This document shows positions 14,906 through 16,935 of a stretch of DNA of 16,935 nucleotides, one piece after another. The position numbers and the translations under genes were made by a program. Where the stretch lies: NCBI GenBank assembly GCA_910583815.1, contig CAJTZB010000038.1:1-16935 (forward strand), written 5' to 3'. The stretch is from an uncultured Lachnospiraceae bacterium. Lineage in GTDB: Bacteria; Bacillota; Clostridia; Lachnospirales; Lachnospiraceae. The notes under the pieces were generated by a model. The model saw only the letters and a list, made by a program, of their open reading frames with translations, did no database searches and was not told the DNA's origin. Numbering within the stretch: position 1 is the stretch's first letter; each line of letters starts with the position of its first letter.

Positions 14906-16804
14906 ATGAAAAAGAAGAGTATTGCTATTATAAGTTTTCTGCTTGGTATGTTTCTTGGACTTGCGATTGGGATTTTCATAGGGGCAAAATACGTTATAGG
15001 AGAATTGCCGGCGTTTTCTCAGGCAGGAGATCCGACCTCTGCGACACCTATACCAGAGGAAACACCAAAGCCAATGCCAACCTTGGCAATTACACTGACG
15101 CCGCAGCCAATGCCAACTTTAACAATTACGCCAACGCCGCAGCCAACGCCTACTTTAACAATCACACCAGTGCCAGAGCCAACCGGATTGGAAAATTTGC
15201 CTTCAACACCAATTCCGGCGCCAACCATAACAGCTGTGCCAGAACAGACAGTGACGGATGTGCCAACACCACGGCCAACAGAAATGCCGACGCCTACACC
15301 AGTTACGGAGCCGACTAAAAAATTAACTCCAACGCCGAAGCCAACCAAGGCGCTTACACCGACGCCAAAGCCAACGAAAAAACCAACGCCATCTCCTGAA
15401 GTGACACCAATGCCGTCTATAGAAGGGGCGTCTTATTTTGGGGCACTTCATGTAGAAGGAACGCATCTGGTGAATGAGGAGGGAACATTGGCTCAGCTGC
15501 GTGGTGTCAGTACGCATGGGCTTGGATGGTTTCCGGAATATGTAAACGATGTGGCAATCCGCCAGCTGAAAGAAGAATGGGGCTGTAATGTTGTACGGCT
15601 TGCGATGTACACCGCAGAGTATAATGGCTACTGTACAAGCGGAGATGCTCAGAAAAAGAATCTGCGGAATATCGTTGATGCCGGTGTACGTGCAGCAACA
15701 GAACAGGATATGTATGTTATTATTGACTGGCATATATTAAGCGACAGCAACCCAAATACAAATAAAGAAGAGGCAAAGAAGTTTTTTGCTCTGATGGCAG
15801 AACAGTATGCAGATAATCCGCATGTTCTTTATGAAATCTGCAATGAACCGAATGGAGGGACTTCCTGGTCAGAAATTAAAAAGTATGCACTCGAAATTAT
15901 TCCGGTGATCAGAGAACATGCGCCAGAAGCCGTTATTATTGTCGGAACGCCGACGTGGTCGCAGGATGTAGATGTTGCGGCAAAGAATCCTATTACGGAA
16001 TATGACAATATTATGTATGCGCTGCATTTTTATGCGGATACGCATCGGGATGGCTTACGGAATAAATGCAAGCAGGCAGTAGAAGCGGGACTTCCTATTT
16101 TTGTAACAGAATATGGGATTTGTGATGCCTCTGGAAACGGTGCAATCAATGAAAAAGAAGCAAATAAGTGGATATCATTGCTGGATGGCTATGGAATCAG
16201 CCATGTTATCTGGAATCTTTCAAACAAAGCAGAAAGCTCTTCTCTTATAAAAAGCAGCTGCTCAAAAAAGAGCGGATTTTCTTTGTCGGATTTGTCAACA
16301 GGCGGCAAATGGTTTATTGGCATGATGGAGAAAGCAGGAAGAAACGATGGAACATTGGAAGGAAGCGATGAGGAGGACAGTTCGAGCGTTTCTGGCGGAG
16401 AAGGTAATTCCTCTGACGAGAACAATGGTTCCGGCTCATCTGGTGGAAGTTATACGACAGAAGATTACATTGCATATGGCAATGCCATGATTTCTGCTGG
16501 AAATGGTCTGACGCTTAAAGTAACAAACGGCTGGGGAACAGAGAACGGCGTTGGACTGCAGCTGGAACTGACGGTAGAAAGCATGGGTGGTATTGAAGAG
16601 ATGGGCTGGATGCGTGAGTTTTCTGTAAAGGGAACAGATGCAGACGGCAGGAAAGTTGAGCTTTCCGTGTCACAAATCTGGAATGCGCAGGCAGAACCAG
16701 AAGGGAACGGAAGTATTCTTCTTACGCCAATGGAATACAATGGGACGGTTCCAGCAGGAGGAAGTGTTAGTGGAATCGGCATGATTGTCACGATTTCTTG
16801 GTAA
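14906..16804 (+). CDS. Membrane-anchored GH5 endoglucanase with Pro/Thr linker and CBM2-like module
   Basis: This 632-residue protein has residues 1-4 basic, then a hydrophobic helix (5-28) with glycines and no clear cleavage site, so it is probably an uncleaved anchor. Residues 43-168 are a Pro/Thr-rich linker. Residues 175 to about 475 are a GH5 catalytic domain, close to subfamily 2: RGVSTHGLGWF (199-209), NVVRLAMY, IIDWHIL (272-278), CNEPNG with acid/base Glu314, FVTEYG with nucleophile Glu402, and VIWNLSNK. A Ser/Gly/acidic linker (485-515) leads to a beta-rich module (about 525-632; LKVTNGWGTENGVGLQLELT) like CBM2, probably for carbohydrate binding. The likely role is beta-1,4-glucan cleavage at the cell surface. 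I chose ATG 14906 because GGAGG (14896-14900) lies five bases before it; an ATG 57 bases upstream has no ribosome binding site. Confidence 0.9.
   Translation: MKKKSIAIISFLLGMFLGLAIGIFIGAKYVIGELPAFSQAGDPTSATPIPEETPKPMPTLAITLTPQPMPTLTITPTPQPTPTLTITPVPEPTGLENLPSTPIPAPTITAVPEQTVTDVPTPRPTEMPTPTPVTEPTKKLTPTPKPTKALTPTPKPTKKPTPSPEVTPMPSIEGASYFGALHVEGTHLVNEEGTLAQLRGVSTHGLGWFPEYVNDVAIRQLKEEWGCNVVRLAMYTAEYNGYCTSGDAQKKNLRNIVDAGVRAATEQDMYVIIDWHILSDSNPNTNKEEAKKFFALMAEQYADNPHVLYEICNEPNGGTSWSEIKKYALEIIPVIREHAPEAVIIVGTPTWSQDVDVAAKNPITEYDNIMYALHFYADTHRDGLRNKCKQAVEAGLPIFVTEYGICDASGNGAINEKEANKWISLLDGYGISHVIWNLSNKAESSSLIKSSCSKKSGFSLSDLSTGGKWFIGMMEKAGRNDGTLEGSDEEDSSSVSGGEGNSSDENNGSGSSGGSYTTEDYIAYGNAMISAGNGLTLKVTNGWGTENGVGLQLELTVESMGGIEEMGWMREFSVKGTDADGRKVELSVSQIWNAQAEPEGNGSILLTPMEYNGTVPAGGSVSGIGMIVTISW
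15032..15409 (+). repeat. Low-complexity Pro/Thr linker coding repeats
   Basis: Degenerate CCAACGCC-type repeats encode units such as PTLTITPTPQP and LTPTPKPTK. These stretches are prone to length change by slippage. They form the extended wall-spanning linker of the GH5 enzyme. Confidence 0.85.
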
Positions 16805-16859
16805 CGGCAACAGGCTGTACAGAAGAAATCGAAAGAAGTGCTGATTAAAGAGTTTTCCT

Positions 16860-16874
16860 TAGCGTCGGTGTACA
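16860..16874 (+). repeat. 15-base motif TAGCGTCGGTGTACA, copy 2
   Basis: It differs from copy 1 (14162-14176) at one base and lies 56 bases after the GH5 stop, in the intergenic stretch 16805-16935. No gene is visible in that stretch and no clear terminator, only a weak AAGGG/CCCTT pairing near 16896-16913. Confidence 0.5.
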
Positions 16875-16935
16875 GATGGCAACACGGTCGATGAAGGGCA
16901 GAAATTCCCCCTTTCTTCGTTACTTTCACTCCACG

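Noticed and set aside
15032..15409. CRISPR-like or tandem DNA repeat
   Set aside because: The periodicity follows codons for Pro and Thr in an intact gene, with no equal spacers.

Overview
The window looks like chromosomal DNA of a low-to-medium GC Bacillota, most likely a gut or rumen Lachnospiraceae. The support is strong GGAGG-type ribosome binding sites, sigma-A promoters with 17-base spacers, a queT transporter gene behind a preQ1-like riboswitch, a GH51 arabinofuranosidase and a surface GH5 glucanase next to housekeeping genes. Genus cannot be fixed by eye.

Region 1 (1-4240) is accessory DNA, visibly AT-rich in its first 2.7 kb. Two translationally coupled ABC exporter half-genes, the first cut by the window edge, run into a broken junction near 2690. 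There the last codons of the second gene are replaced by an out-of-frame tail of what looks like a mobilization (relaxase-like) protein. Right after it lies a gene fusing a GNAT acetyltransferase to a nucleotidyltransferase, with the layout of a bifunctional aminoglycoside-type modifying enzyme.

Region 2 (4241-10726) is a core block on the + strand. It holds a strong promoter, asnS, a cluster of three hairpins, a GH51 alpha-L-arabinofuranosidase, trmB, a 49-residue small protein, trxA and a D-Ala-D-Ala carboxypeptidase, and it ends in a bidirectional terminator.

Region 3 (10725-12106) has a - strand gene for a two-helix membrane protein with a coiled coil, a long acidic tail and two copies of a DPNAPLSPxDIAKLFA motif. 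It diverges from a tRNA-Arg(CCT) gene that has a near-consensus promoter and its own terminator. Palindromes lie between the two promoters, and a hairpin in the - strand leader nearly repeats one found behind asnS.

Region 4 (12107-13317), just after the tRNA, is AT-richer: a flavin reductase gene broken by a single-base frameshift and a divergent GNAT gene. Region 5 (13392-16935) has queT on the - strand, with a promoter, an extra leader hairpin and a preQ1-I-like aptamer merging into its Shine-Dalgarno. Divergent from it are a maltose/galactoside-type O-acetyltransferase and a membrane-anchored, Pro/Thr-linker GH5 endoglucanase with a C-terminal CBM2-like module. A 15-base motif near the start of the acetyltransferase transcript recurs after the GH5 gene.

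No CRISPR array, complete insertion sequence or prophage was seen. The best candidates for something undescribed are the GNAT-nucleotidyltransferase fusion beside the mobilization scar, the DPNAPLSP-repeat membrane protein, the recurring hairpin and the repeated 15-mer.
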